NCBI GenBank assembly: GCA_910574475.1
Contig: CAJTAT010000006.1
Coordinates: forward strand, 176,493-240,492
DNA length: 64,000 nt
Origin: Clostridia bacterium
GTDB lineage: Bacteria > Bacillota > Clostridia > Lachnospirales > Lachnospiraceae
Reading direction: 5' to 3'
Under the pieces are notes generated by a model, which was not told where the DNA came from, made no database searches, and was given only the letters and a program-made list of their open reading frames with translations. Both the position numbers and the translations under genes were made by a program. The first letter of the stretch is position 1. Each line of letters starts with the position of its first letter. Shown one piece after another: positions 7,995-15,498 of the stretch.

Positions 7995-8246
7995 TATTTT
8001 CGTAGAGTGCACTACTCTACGAGAGCAAAGGACGTTACCCTCTGCCAATTTCTTTAACATCATAACACATTTATTTTAAAAGGTAAATATTTTTTATTCT
8101 CTCTTGCATTTTTTGTAAGACTTTCTGGTGATATTTTTTCTTTTCCTCTAAAGTTTGTCTGTTTTTCTATAAAAATATTCCACTTTATTCTTTTAATTGT
8201 CAAAACTGTCCCCTAATTTCTTGTAGTAGTGCACTCTACGAAAATA
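7995..8246. repeat. 252-bp MITE-like element with 22-bp perfect terminal inverted repeats
   Basis: The left end TATTTTCGTAGAGTGCACTA (7995-8016 in full, 22 bases) is matched exactly and inverted at 8225-8246. The outermost bases are TA on both sides, as for IS630/mariner-type elements that duplicate TA. The interior is A/T-rich and non-coding. The left arm also folds on itself (CGTAGAGT/ACTCTACG). The right arm lies 20 bases before the tnpB start, so it is part of that gene's leader. A pair of operator sites is the alternative reading. Nothing else is seen between the rho terminator and tnpB. Confidence 0.55.
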
Positions 8247-8266
8247 CCAAACTGAGGTGATGTAAG

Positions 8267-9643
8267 ATGTCAGAGCCCCAGGAGCAATATTTTACCCTGT
8301 GTCTGCCCTTAAAGGTGGAACAGTGGCAGAAGGATATCTTGGAGAAGCGGTTTGAGATAAACCGTCGGATTTATAATGCCTTGCTTAAAGAGGCTGTCAA
8401 AAGATATCAGCAAATGGCCCAGACAAGGGCATACCGGGCGAACCGGGAAGCTCTTTTTCTGGCGGATAACCAGGAACAGCGGAACCTGCTTTTCAAGGAA
8501 CGGGACTGCCTCATAGAAAAGTATCGGCTTCGCAAGTTCGACATTTGTAGAGAGACGGCCAAATACCGGAAGCACTTTAAGGAGCATACCGACAGCCCCA
8601 TTGTCCAAAACCTGGCCAGGGAGGTCTGGCAGGCAGTGGATAACCTGATAAAGGGAACTGCAAGTCAGGTCTATGAGAAACAGCCAGGCCAATTAAAAAG
8701 TCTCTCAGGAAAGACGAATCGTTCTTCCATTAAGTTCAGAGACAAATGTCTGGTGTGGAAGGGATTAGTACTTCCAGTAAATCAAAAGAACTTTACCTGG
8801 TATGAGGAGCAGGCCTTCAAGGAGGAGATACGCTATTGCAGAATGAAAAAAGCTGTGATTCGTGGAAAAGACAGATACTTTCTGGAGATTGTTTTCAGAG
8901 GAAGGGCTCCGGTAAAGACAAAATCAGAGTCTGCTGGAACGGTAGGCTTGGACATGGGATTTCAAAAGATTGCGCTGGTATCGGAGAGGGATATGTCTAT
9001 CTATCAACTTCCGGCTAAGAGCCATCAGTTGGAGAAGAGAAAGAAAGAGCTAGCCCAATATATGGAGCGCAGCCGAAGAAGCCTGAATCCAGAGAACTAT
9101 TTCCCAGACGGTAGGATAAAAAAAGAAAGCCGTTATTGGAAGTTCTCTAATAAATATCTTAAAGCAAGAGTTCAACATCAGGAGCTCTGCCGAAAACAGA
9201 GGGTTTTACAGAGACAGGCTCAGTATGAGCTTGTAGAGGAAATCAGTTCTAAGGGAGATTGCTTTTATATAGAAGAGATAGGCTTTGCAAAGCTGGGGCG
9301 AAGGAAGCCAAACAGTGTTTATCAGATGCAGACAAACCCTGGGGGATTCATAAAGCTTCTGGAATATAAGCTAAAGATTCAGGGAAAGCGCCTACATCGG
9401 ATATTGCCATTTGTGGTGAAGGCATCTGGATTTAATCATGTGACAGGAACCTACCAGCGGATGCCGGTAAGAAAGACCTGGAGGATGGTGGGAGGGAAAA
9501 AGGTAGACAAGAACCTGTACAGCGCGTTTCTGTTGAGCAATCTGAGGGAAGATTTAGAGGCCTTTGACGTGGAAAAATGTCAGGAAAGGTATCCGACCTT
9601 CTTAATGGCACAGAGCCGTTATCAAGAGAGGATAGCATCCTAG
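8267..9643 (+). CDS. TnpB-family (IS605 OrfB-like) RNA-guided nuclease, stand-alone, zinc finger absent
   Basis: 458 residues. An N-terminal basic/helical region (wedge and REC-like, about 1-220) is followed by RuvC-I VGLDMGFQKIALVS (Asp), a long helical insertion, RuvC-II FYIEEIGFAKLG (Glu), and a RuvC-III-like KVDKNLYSAFLL (Asp) near the C-terminus. All three catalytic acidic residues seem present. The four-cysteine finger that normally lies between RuvC-II and RuvC-III is missing. No tnpA lies nearby, so it is either a solitary nuclease or domesticated. GAGGTG precedes the ATG. A structured non-coding stretch follows, as expected for an omega-RNA. loaP begins 426 bases downstream. Confidence 0.85.
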   Translation: MSEPQEQYFTLCLPLKVEQWQKDILEKRFEINRRIYNALLKEAVKRYQQMAQTRAYRANREALFLADNQEQRNLLFKERDCLIEKYRLRKFDICRETAKYRKHFKEHTDSPIVQNLAREVWQAVDNLIKGTASQVYEKQPGQLKSLSGKTNRSSIKFRDKCLVWKGLVLPVNQKNFTWYEEQAFKEEIRYCRMKKAVIRGKDRYFLEIVFRGRAPVKTKSESAGTVGLDMGFQKIALVSERDMSIYQLPAKSHQLEKRKKELAQYMERSRRSLNPENYFPDGRIKKESRYWKFSNKYLKARVQHQELCRKQRVLQRQAQYELVEEISSKGDCFYIEEIGFAKLGRRKPNSVYQMQTNPGGFIKLLEYKLKIQGKRLHRILPFVVKASGFNHVTGTYQRMPVRKTWRMVGGKKVDKNLYSAFLLSNLREDLEAFDVEKCQERYPTFLMAQSRYQERIAS

Positions 9644-9860
9644 AAGGAAATGATATCCCCTGGATTTAGGAAGAAGCAGGCAGAGGGGAAAAGTTAACAG
9701 AAGGGAAACTTCTAAGGAATCCTTAGAGTAACCATAGATTTGGTTTTGAAGCGGGCCAATATCCGAAAGGGATAAAAGTCTTCGTGAAAAAGGTTCTAGG
9801 CAAAGGTACTTTGGTTCTTTGTCAAAGCCTGATAGCGGGGAACCTTCCACATAAGAAGCC
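9644..9860 (+). ncRNA. candidate omega-RNA (TnpB guide RNA scaffold)
   Basis: In TnpB elements the 3' end of tnpB and its downstream sequence form the guide scaffold. Here the region contains compact hairpins: CTAAGGA/TCCTTAG (9712-9726), TATCC-GAAAG-GGATA (9760-9774) and possible AAAG/CTTT pairings around 9800-9825. It ends in a GGGGAACCTTCC…AAGAAGCC stretch. If the scaffold ends near 9860, the guide would begin TTACAGACATACTTAAAG. There is no open frame of note. The ends are estimates and the RNA assignment is inference from position and structure only. Confidence 0.35.
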
Positions 9861-9971
9861 TTACAGACATACTTAAAGCGTCTTAAGGAAGAGCTTCAGT
9901 ATAGAATATTTAATTTGAAGGACAAAATCTTAAGCTTTGAAATCGTCGCATTGTCGCGTTTGAAAGGGTAA
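9855..9971 (+). pseudogene. possible gene relic (37 codons without a start)
   Basis: Between a TAA at 9852 and a TAA at 9969 one frame encodes an amphipathic, coil-like peptide (TYLKRLKEELQYRIFNLKDK then ILSFEIVALSRLKG). It has no start codon. It begins at about where the TnpB-associated sequence would end, so it might be the remnant of a gene interrupted or replaced by that element. Chance is not excluded for such a short frame. Confidence 0.25.
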
Positions 9972-10041
9972 GAGGTTATGATTGCGTATCGGTGTCACCA
10001 TTTTTGAATTAAATGGTGATATGGCGAAGCCTACCCTTTTT
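9963..10041 (+). promoter_or_regulatory. multi-helix leader with terminator-like end ahead of loaP
   Basis: AAAGGGT (9963-9969) pairs with ACCCTTT (10033-10039), and AGGTT (9973-9977) with AAGCCT (10027-10032). Together these enclose a perfect 9-bp hairpin TCACCATTT/AAATGGTGA (9995-10003 with 10011-10019). Five T residues close the structure (10037-10041). It lies 28 bases before loaP. It can act as an attenuator for loaP or as the terminator of the tnpB transcript. A weak promoter TTGAAG-17-TGAAAT (9915-9943) precedes it. Confidence 0.5.
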
Positions 10042-10069
10042 ACAGAAAAAAAGAAGGGGGAGGAGCTAA

Positions 10070-10579
10070 ATGTGGTATGTGATACAGGTGAGGAGTGGAA
10101 GTGAGAGGGAGATAGTGAAGCAATGTCAGACTGTCATCTCCCAGGATATTTTAGAAAAGAGTTTCCTTCCCTGCTATGAAGAGATGAAACGTTATGAAGG
10201 AGCCTGGCATAAAGAGAAGAAGCTATTATTTCCAGGGTATGTATTTTTGATAAGCAGGGATGCCGAGGAGCTCTATCAGGACTTAAAGCGTGTCATTGGA
10301 TTGACGAAGCTGTTAAAGACCGGGGAAGAGATTATTTCCCTGACAGAATCGGAGATTGGATTTTTACAAAAATTCGGAGGAGAAGAGCAGTTGGTGAAAA
10401 TGTCCACGGGTTTTGTAGAGAAAGATAAGGTAGTGATTTTAGAGGGGCCGCTTAAGGGGCTGGAAGGGTGTATCAAGAGGATCGACCGTCATAAGCGGGA
10501 AGCGTGTCTTAAGCTGCCAATGTTTGGGAGAGTACTGGATACAAGAGTGGGATTGGAGATTATAGAGAAGAAGATGTGA
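10070..10579 (+). CDS. loaP: LoaP-type NusG paralog, processive antiterminator
   Basis: 169 residues. A NusG N-terminal domain (MWYVIQVRSGSEREIVKQCQ … LFPGYVFLISRDAEELYQDL) is followed by a linker and a KOW domain (VVILEGPLKGLEGCIKRIDR). The LFPGYVF motif and N-terminus match the LoaP branch, which in Firmicutes binds RNA polymerase and a leader RNA hairpin and prevents termination in polyketide or polysaccharide operons. It directly precedes a 20-kb polysaccharide operon, separated by an intrinsic terminator. GGGGGAGGAG lies 5 bases before the ATG. A UpxY-like role is the same function under another name. Confidence 0.92.
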   Translation: MWYVIQVRSGSEREIVKQCQTVISQDILEKSFLPCYEEMKRYEGAWHKEKKLLFPGYVFLISRDAEELYQDLKRVIGLTKLLKTGEEIISLTESEIGFLQKFGGEEQLVKMSTGFVEKDKVVILEGPLKGLEGCIKRIDRHKREACLKLPMFGRVLDTRVGLEIIEKKM

Positions 10580-10616
10580 GAGAAAAGATAAGAGAAATAA
10601 AATAGATAAGATGTGA

Positions 10617-10645
10617 GGGGGAAGGCATGGCCTTCCTTGCTTTTT
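10617..10645 (+). terminator. intrinsic terminator between loaP and the polysaccharide genes
   Basis: GGAAGGC/GCCTTCC (10620-10626 with 10630-10636) form a 7-bp G/C-rich stem with a 3-base loop, followed by TTGCTTTTT. A second hairpin ACCTG/CAGGT (10652-10668) follows. Its position makes it the natural substrate for LoaP-dependent read-through into the operon; the second hairpin could be a leader recognition element (inference). Confidence 0.7.
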
Positions 10646-10725
10646 GTAAACACCTGTGAGAATCAGGTCTATATTTATAAAGACATTATATTTCGAAAAG
10701 CAAAGAGAAAAGGAACAAACGTGTG

Positions 10726-12021
10726 ATGAAGATAGAAAGATTTCCAGAAAAAGTATGGCTTTCTTCTCCGACGATGCATGGAGAAGAACGGGAATATATG
10801 CTCAAAGCTTATGAGACCAACTGGATGAGTACGGTTGGGGAGAATATCAATGAGCTGGAGCGGATGGTCAGCGAATATATCGGAATTAAACATGCCGTGG
10901 CTCTCAGTAGTGGAACTGCGGCACTTCACCTGGCCGTGAAGCTGGCTGCCGAAAAGCTCTATGGAAGTAGCTCCGGGGTGTCCACGCCGGATGGGCTTGG
11001 AAGAGGCGGAAGTCTCTATGGACGCAGAGTGTTTTGCTCCGATATGACTTTTGACGCCACCGTAAATCCTGTGGCCTATGAAGGGGGCGAGCCGGTCTTC
11101 ATTGATTCGGAGTATGAGACTTGGAATATGTCACCGGAAGCCCTTAGACAAGCCTTTGAGCTGTATCCCGATGTGAAGCTGGTAGTTCTGGCACACCTCT
11201 ATGGCACGCCTGGTAGAGTAGAAGAGATTCGGGCCATTTGCGACGCCCACAAGGCGCTGCTCATTGAAGATGCAGCGGAATCCTTTGGGGCAACCTACCG
11301 GGGCAGGCAGACGGGAGTGTTTGGAGACTATAGCATTATCAGCTTTAATGGAAATAAGATTATCACAGGATCTTCTGGGGGAATGTTACTATGCCATTCA
11401 GAGGAAGAAGCAAACAAGGCGAGAAAGTGGAGTACCCAGAGCCGGGAAGCAGCGCCCTGGTACCAGCATGAAGAGCTGGGGTACAATTACCGGATGAGCA
11501 ATGTGATAGCTGGAGTGGTGAGGGGACAGTTTGGGCATCTCTCGGAACATATCGAGCAGAAGAAGCGGATCTATGAAAGGTATCAGGAAGGATTGAAGGA
11601 TCTTCCGGTGAGGATGAATCCTTTTGATAAGGAAAATAGCGAACCTAATTTTTGGCTGAGCTGCCTGTTGATTGACAGTGAGGCCATGTGTGAGAGTGTA
11701 AGGTCTGAGAATAAATTTTTCTATAAGAGTGAAGCAGGGAAGTCTTGCCCGGATGAGATATTAGAGGCGTTGACGAATTTGAACGCGGAGGGAAGGCCGA
11801 TTTGGAAGCCTATGCATATGCAGCCGGTGTACCGGAACCATGGGTTTGTGACAGCGAGAGGAAATGGGAGAGCGAAGAGCAATGCATATATAGAGGAAGA
11901 GGAAGTAGTGGATGTGGGGGGAGATATCTTTCGGAGAGGGCTTTGTTTGCCATCGGATAATAAGATGACGGGGGAGCAGCAGGATGTGATTATTAGTATT
12001 ATTAGAAATTGTTTTGAGTAA
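10726..12021 (+). CDS. DegT/DnrJ/EryC1/StrS sugar aminotransferase (PglE-like)
   Basis: About 431 residues. It is a fold-type I PLP enzyme: the SSGTAALHLA cofactor loop, IEDAAESFGA (Asp for the pyridine nitrogen) and SFNGNKIITGSSGG with the Schiff-base Lys (about residue 211). A 20-residue Gly/Ser-rich insertion at about 78-98 is unusual for DegT proteins in general. It would aminate a nucleotide-linked 4-keto-6-deoxy sugar, possibly UDP-linked as in bacillosamine synthesis. GTG 10723 is an alternative start with slightly better spacing to AAAGGA. First gene of the operon, overlapping neighbour signals at its stop. Confidence 0.9.
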   Translation: MKIERFPEKVWLSSPTMHGEEREYMLKAYETNWMSTVGENINELERMVSEYIGIKHAVALSSGTAALHLAVKLAAEKLYGSSSGVSTPDGLGRGGSLYGRRVFCSDMTFDATVNPVAYEGGEPVFIDSEYETWNMSPEALRQAFELYPDVKLVVLAHLYGTPGRVEEIRAICDAHKALLIEDAAESFGATYRGRQTGVFGDYSIISFNGNKIITGSSGGMLLCHSEEEANKARKWSTQSREAAPWYQHEELGYNYRMSNVIAGVVRGQFGHLSEHIEQKKRIYERYQEGLKDLPVRMNPFDKENSEPNFWLSCLLIDSEAMCESVRSENKFFYKSEAGKSCPDEILEALTNLNAEGRPIWKPMHMQPVYRNHGFVTARGNGRAKSNAYIEEEEVVDVGGDIFRRGLCLPSDNKMTGEQQDVIISIIRNCFE

Positions 12022-12035
12022 TGCAGGAGAAATTT

Positions 12036-12671
12036 ATGAACCATAAGCCTTACGGATTTTATGAAAAATTTTTCAAACGTTTTTTCGATTGCTTTTTTTC
12101 CATATGCGCAATTACTATTTTAAGCCCTATTTTTGGAATTATAGTTTTGCTGGTTCGCGTAAATTTGGGTAGTCCAGTAATATTTGTTCAAGAAAGGCTA
12201 GGAAAAGATGAAAAGATTTTTAAACTTTTTAAATTTCGTTCAATGAATACAGCTAAAGATGAATATGGAAAGCTTTTACCTGATGGGAAGAGACTTACCA
12301 GATTTGGAAAAATATTAAGGTCAACTTCTTTGGATGAATTACCAGAATTACTAAATATAGTTAAAGGCGATATGTCTATTGTAGGTCCAAGGCCATTACT
12401 GGCCGAATATCAATCATACTACACAGAAAAAGAACATCATCGACACGATGTTAGACCCGGATTGAGTGGCCTTGCACAAGTGAATGGGCGAAATAATAAT
12501 AGTTGGGAAAGTATATTTGATTGGGATTTAAAATATGTTAATAAAATTACTTTTTTAGGCGATGTAAAGATTATTTTAAATACAGTATGGAAGGTGTTTA
12601 AACGCTCAGATATTCAGAGTGGTTCTCAGAATTTTGAAGGACGTCTCGATGTTGAACGGTCAAAAAATTAA
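12036..12671 (+). CDS. undecaprenyl-phosphate phosphosugar transferase (initiating enzyme)
   Basis: About 211 residues. One N-terminal hydrophobic hairpin (FFSICAITILSPIFGIIVLLV) and the bacterial sugar-transferase core: KIFKLFKFRSMN, DELPELLNIVKGDMSIVGPRPLL with the catalytic Asp-Glu pair, and VRPGLSGLAQVNGR. It matches the small monotopic PglC/WecA-replacing class that moves a phosphosugar from UDP-sugar to undecaprenyl phosphate at the inner membrane face. ATG 12036 has AGGAGA 5 bases upstream; an in-frame ATG at 12021 overlaps the previous stop. It starts the repeat unit, and the DegT product may supply its sugar. Confidence 0.95.
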   Translation: MNHKPYGFYEKFFKRFFDCFFSICAITILSPIFGIIVLLVRVNLGSPVIFVQERLGKDEKIFKLFKFRSMNTAKDEYGKLLPDGKRLTRFGKILRSTSLDELPELLNIVKGDMSIVGPRPLLAEYQSYYTEKEHHRHDVRPGLSGLAQVNGRNNNSWESIFDWDLKYVNKITFLGDVKIILNTVWKVFKRSDIQSGSQNFEGRLDVERSKN

Positions 12672-12683
12672 AATAGGAGCGAT

Positions 12684-13973
12684 ATGTTGATGAAAAGAAA
12701 AATTATTGTACTCGGCAGCGATTTTGGAACTCTGGATATGGTAAGAGAAGCTAAAAAAATGGATTTGTATGTTATTGCGACGGATTTAATGAAGACTTCT
12801 CCGACAAAAACGGCAGCGGATGAAGCTTGGATGATTAGTACAACGGATATTGATTTACTTGAAAAAAAGTGCAGAGAAGAAAAGATTACAGCAGTGATGA
12901 CTGGAGCCAGTGATTTTAACATCACCTGTGCGCGTGAGTTATGTAAAAGATTAAATTTGCCAATTTATTGTGAAAGTGATTATGCATGGACAGTGGCAAG
13001 AAATAAAAGTGAGTTTAAAAAAATTTGCAAAGAGGTTGGCGCCCCTGTAGCAAAGGATTATTCTGTGACAGAAGAGTTGACAGAAGAAGAATTAAATGCG
13101 ATACATTTTCCTGTTGTTGTAAAACCTGTAGATAATAGTGGAAACAAAGGAATGAGCTATTGTAAAAATAGGGAAGAACTGAGGAAGGCATATAAATATG
13201 CGAGGAGTGTGTCTAAAAATAATACCATTATTGTAGAAAGGCAACTGCATGGACCGGAATGGACAGTAAATTATGTACTTGCTGACGGTGAAATTCATTT
13301 GCTGTATTTTAGTAGGGAACATCATCAGCCAGGTGAATTAGCCAACCTGTATTCTCTAATGAATACATCTTCCTGTTATTTGCAGAAGTATATAGAGGAG
13401 GTCAATGAGAAGGTAATAGAAGTTTTGAAAAGGGCAGAGTTTAAAGAAGGTATCGCCTGGGTTGAAGTAATGCTAGATGACGATGGCCATTTTTATTTGA
13501 TCGAATGTGGGTATCGTTATGGAGGGGATATGTCCTATGCATCTTATGAAAAAGTTTCAGGTTTCAATTCAATCAGGTGGATGCTGGATATATGTTTGGG
13601 CGTTCAGCATACAAAAAATGACTTACCCTCTCCCTTGACTACAGCATATCTTGGTACAGCAGCCACATATCATTTGTTTGCGCTGAAGGACGATGTGGTG
13701 GCAAAAATTGAGGGACTGGATGAAATAGAAAAATTACCTGATGTTATGATTGATATGCCCAAGAGGGAAGGGAATCCAGTAAAATATCATGCTTGCATGG
13801 GAACGATTAGAATCTATGGAAAAACTTGTGATGCGATGCTGGATAATTTAAAAAAGATAAATAATTTTTTGAGAATTGAAAATAAAAATGGAGAGAATAT
13901 GTTTATCCGTTTTACAGATTATGAAGCTGTAAGGAAAGAATTTATGGCAGGTTTGAAGCAGTTTGGACTTTAG
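12684..13973 (+). CDS. ATP-grasp ligase (carboxylate-amine ligase type)
   Basis: 429 residues. An N-terminal Rossmann-like pre-ATP-grasp domain (KIIVLGSDFGTLDMVREAKK) is followed by an ATP-grasp core (FPVVVKPVDNSGNKGMSYC; WVEVMLDDDGHFYLIECGYRYGGDMSY with metal-binding Glu). A C-terminal domain of about 90 residues ends it. Family members join a carboxylate to an amine through an acyl phosphate. Inside a glycan operon it may amidate a sugar acid with an amino acid or build an amino-acid substituent. AGGAG lies 4 bases before the ATG; ATG 12690 is possible. Substrates are not readable. Confidence 0.85.
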   Translation: MLMKRKIIVLGSDFGTLDMVREAKKMDLYVIATDLMKTSPTKTAADEAWMISTTDIDLLEKKCREEKITAVMTGASDFNITCARELCKRLNLPIYCESDYAWTVARNKSEFKKICKEVGAPVAKDYSVTEELTEEELNAIHFPVVVKPVDNSGNKGMSYCKNREELRKAYKYARSVSKNNTIIVERQLHGPEWTVNYVLADGEIHLLYFSREHHQPGELANLYSLMNTSSCYLQKYIEEVNEKVIEVLKRAEFKEGIAWVEVMLDDDGHFYLIECGYRYGGDMSYASYEKVSGFNSIRWMLDICLGVQHTKNDLPSPLTTAYLGTAATYHLFALKDDVVAKIEGLDEIEKLPDVMIDMPKREGNPVKYHACMGTIRIYGKTCDAMLDNLKKINNFLRIENKNGENMFIRFTDYEAVRKEFMAGLKQFGL

Positions 13974-14010
13974 AATAAAATGGAGAAATGACAGGACGGA
14001 GGAAAATTTT

Positions 14011-15498
14011 GTGAAGAGAGTAAATATTGTTTTTGGAATCTCCTTTTTAATTTCTTTAGTACTTACAATATTTGCGATATTTTTTAATAGCCAATTTAGT
14101 AATGTATCTAATATTTTATTTGCTGTAATTACAGAGAATTTTTCGTGGTTATATTTACTGGCAATGTTAATCTTTGTTATTTTTGTTCTTGTATTAGCCT
14201 GTACAAAATATGGAAATGTACGATTGGGAGCAGATGATTCAAAACCGGAGTATAGTACATTTTCCTGGTTTGCAATGCTATTTTGTGCTGGCATGGGGGT
14301 AGGTCTGGTGTTCTGGGGAGTGTCAGAGCCTACCACACATTTCACAAACCCTATGAGTGGTGAAGGAGGAACGATAGAAGCTGCAGAATTCGCTTTCAAA
14401 TCTTCATTTATGCATTGGGGGATTCAGCCGTGGGCGAATTATGCTGTAGTGGGACTTGCTCTCGCTTATTTTCAATTTAGGAAAAACAAGCCGGGTTTAA
14501 TAAGCTCCATTATGGAACCACTAATCGGAGAAAAACGAGTACTGGGATGGCCAGGAAAACTAGTAGATATTCTAGCCGCTTTTGCGACTGTTGCAGGTAT
14601 TGTTACTTCTTTGGGCTTAGGCGTCCTGCAGATTAACAGTGGGTTAAATACAATGCTGGGTTTACCAAATGATTTGGTGGTACAAATAGCAATTATTATA
14701 ATAGTAACAGTTATATTTATGTGGTCAGCAATATCTGGAATTAATAAAGGGGTAAAAATACTCTCCAATTTTAATATTATATTGGCGCTGATATTGATGG
14801 CAGGTGCTTTTATGATTGGGCCCAAATTGGAAATCATAAATAACTTAATCAATGGTATAGGAAATTATGTAGAGGATTTTGTTCAGGATAGTTTGACGAT
14901 ACCTGGTTATGGAGACACCTCATGGATAACGGCATGGAGAATATTTTATTGGGCATGGTGGATTGCATGGGCCCCGTTTGTTGGAATCTTCATTGCCCGT
15001 ATTTCAAAGGGGAGAACGATTAGAGAGTTTGTGTTAGGCGTCGTGTTGGCTCCTACACTGGCTTCTGTTGTATGGTTTGCAATCTTTGGTACATTGGGAA
15101 TACATTTGGGAATGACAGGGACATTATCCAATGAGGCACTTCAGCAAATATCAACGTTTCCAGAGTCGGGATTGTTTGCAGTATTTTCTTTCTATCCATT
15201 TGGCAATATTTTGGCAATTGTAGCTGTTATTTTGCTATTGACATTTTTTATAACCTCTGCGGATTCGGGTACTTATGTATTGGCCATGCTTTCTTCAGAA
15301 GGAAATTTAAATCCGCCAAATTATAAAAAAATTATTTGGGGAATTATACAGTCAACATTAGCGATTGGGTTATTAATTGCGGGAGGTCTAAAACCACTCC
15401 AAACCATATCAATTGTAGCAGCATTTCCATTTATGTTTATTATGCTGGCTGCTTGTGTGGCACTCATTAAAGCATTGAAACGAGAAAAAAATGATTAA
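14011..15498 (+). CDS. BCCT-family betaine/choline/carnitine transporter
   Basis: About 495 residues with 12 membrane segments. The BCCT signature is clear: WYWAWW-like FYWAWWIAWAPFVGIFIARI, then SKGRTIREFVLG, and a TM3 loop CAGMGVGLVFWGVSEP. Carriers of this family import quaternary or zwitterionic ammonium compounds with Na+ or H+. I place the start at GTG 14011, 8 bases after GGAGG; the frame is open to a TTG at 13963, inside the previous gene. The stop overlaps the next gene by 8 bases, so it is an integral member of the operon. A choline/betaine-type carrier in a glycan operon is unusual and suggests uptake of a building block. Confidence 0.92.
   Translation: MKRVNIVFGISFLISLVLTIFAIFFNSQFSNVSNILFAVITENFSWLYLLAMLIFVIFVLVLACTKYGNVRLGADDSKPEYSTFSWFAMLFCAGMGVGLVFWGVSEPTTHFTNPMSGEGGTIEAAEFAFKSSFMHWGIQPWANYAVVGLALAYFQFRKNKPGLISSIMEPLIGEKRVLGWPGKLVDILAAFATVAGIVTSLGLGVLQINSGLNTMLGLPNDLVVQIAIIIIVTVIFMWSAISGINKGVKILSNFNIILALILMAGAFMIGPKLEIINNLINGIGNYVEDFVQDSLTIPGYGDTSWITAWRIFYWAWWIAWAPFVGIFIARISKGRTIREFVLGVVLAPTLASVVWFAIFGTLGIHLGMTGTLSNEALQQISTFPESGLFAVFSFYPFGNILAIVAVILLLTFFITSADSGTYVLAMLSSEGNLNPPNYKKIIWGIIQSTLAIGLLIAGGLKPLQTISIVAAFPFMFIMLAACVALIKALKREKND

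Noticed and set aside
8190-8230. Sigma-A promoter of tnpB (TTGTCA at 8197)
   Set aside because: No acceptable -10 hexamer occurs at 16-18 bases, and the site runs into the inverted repeat.
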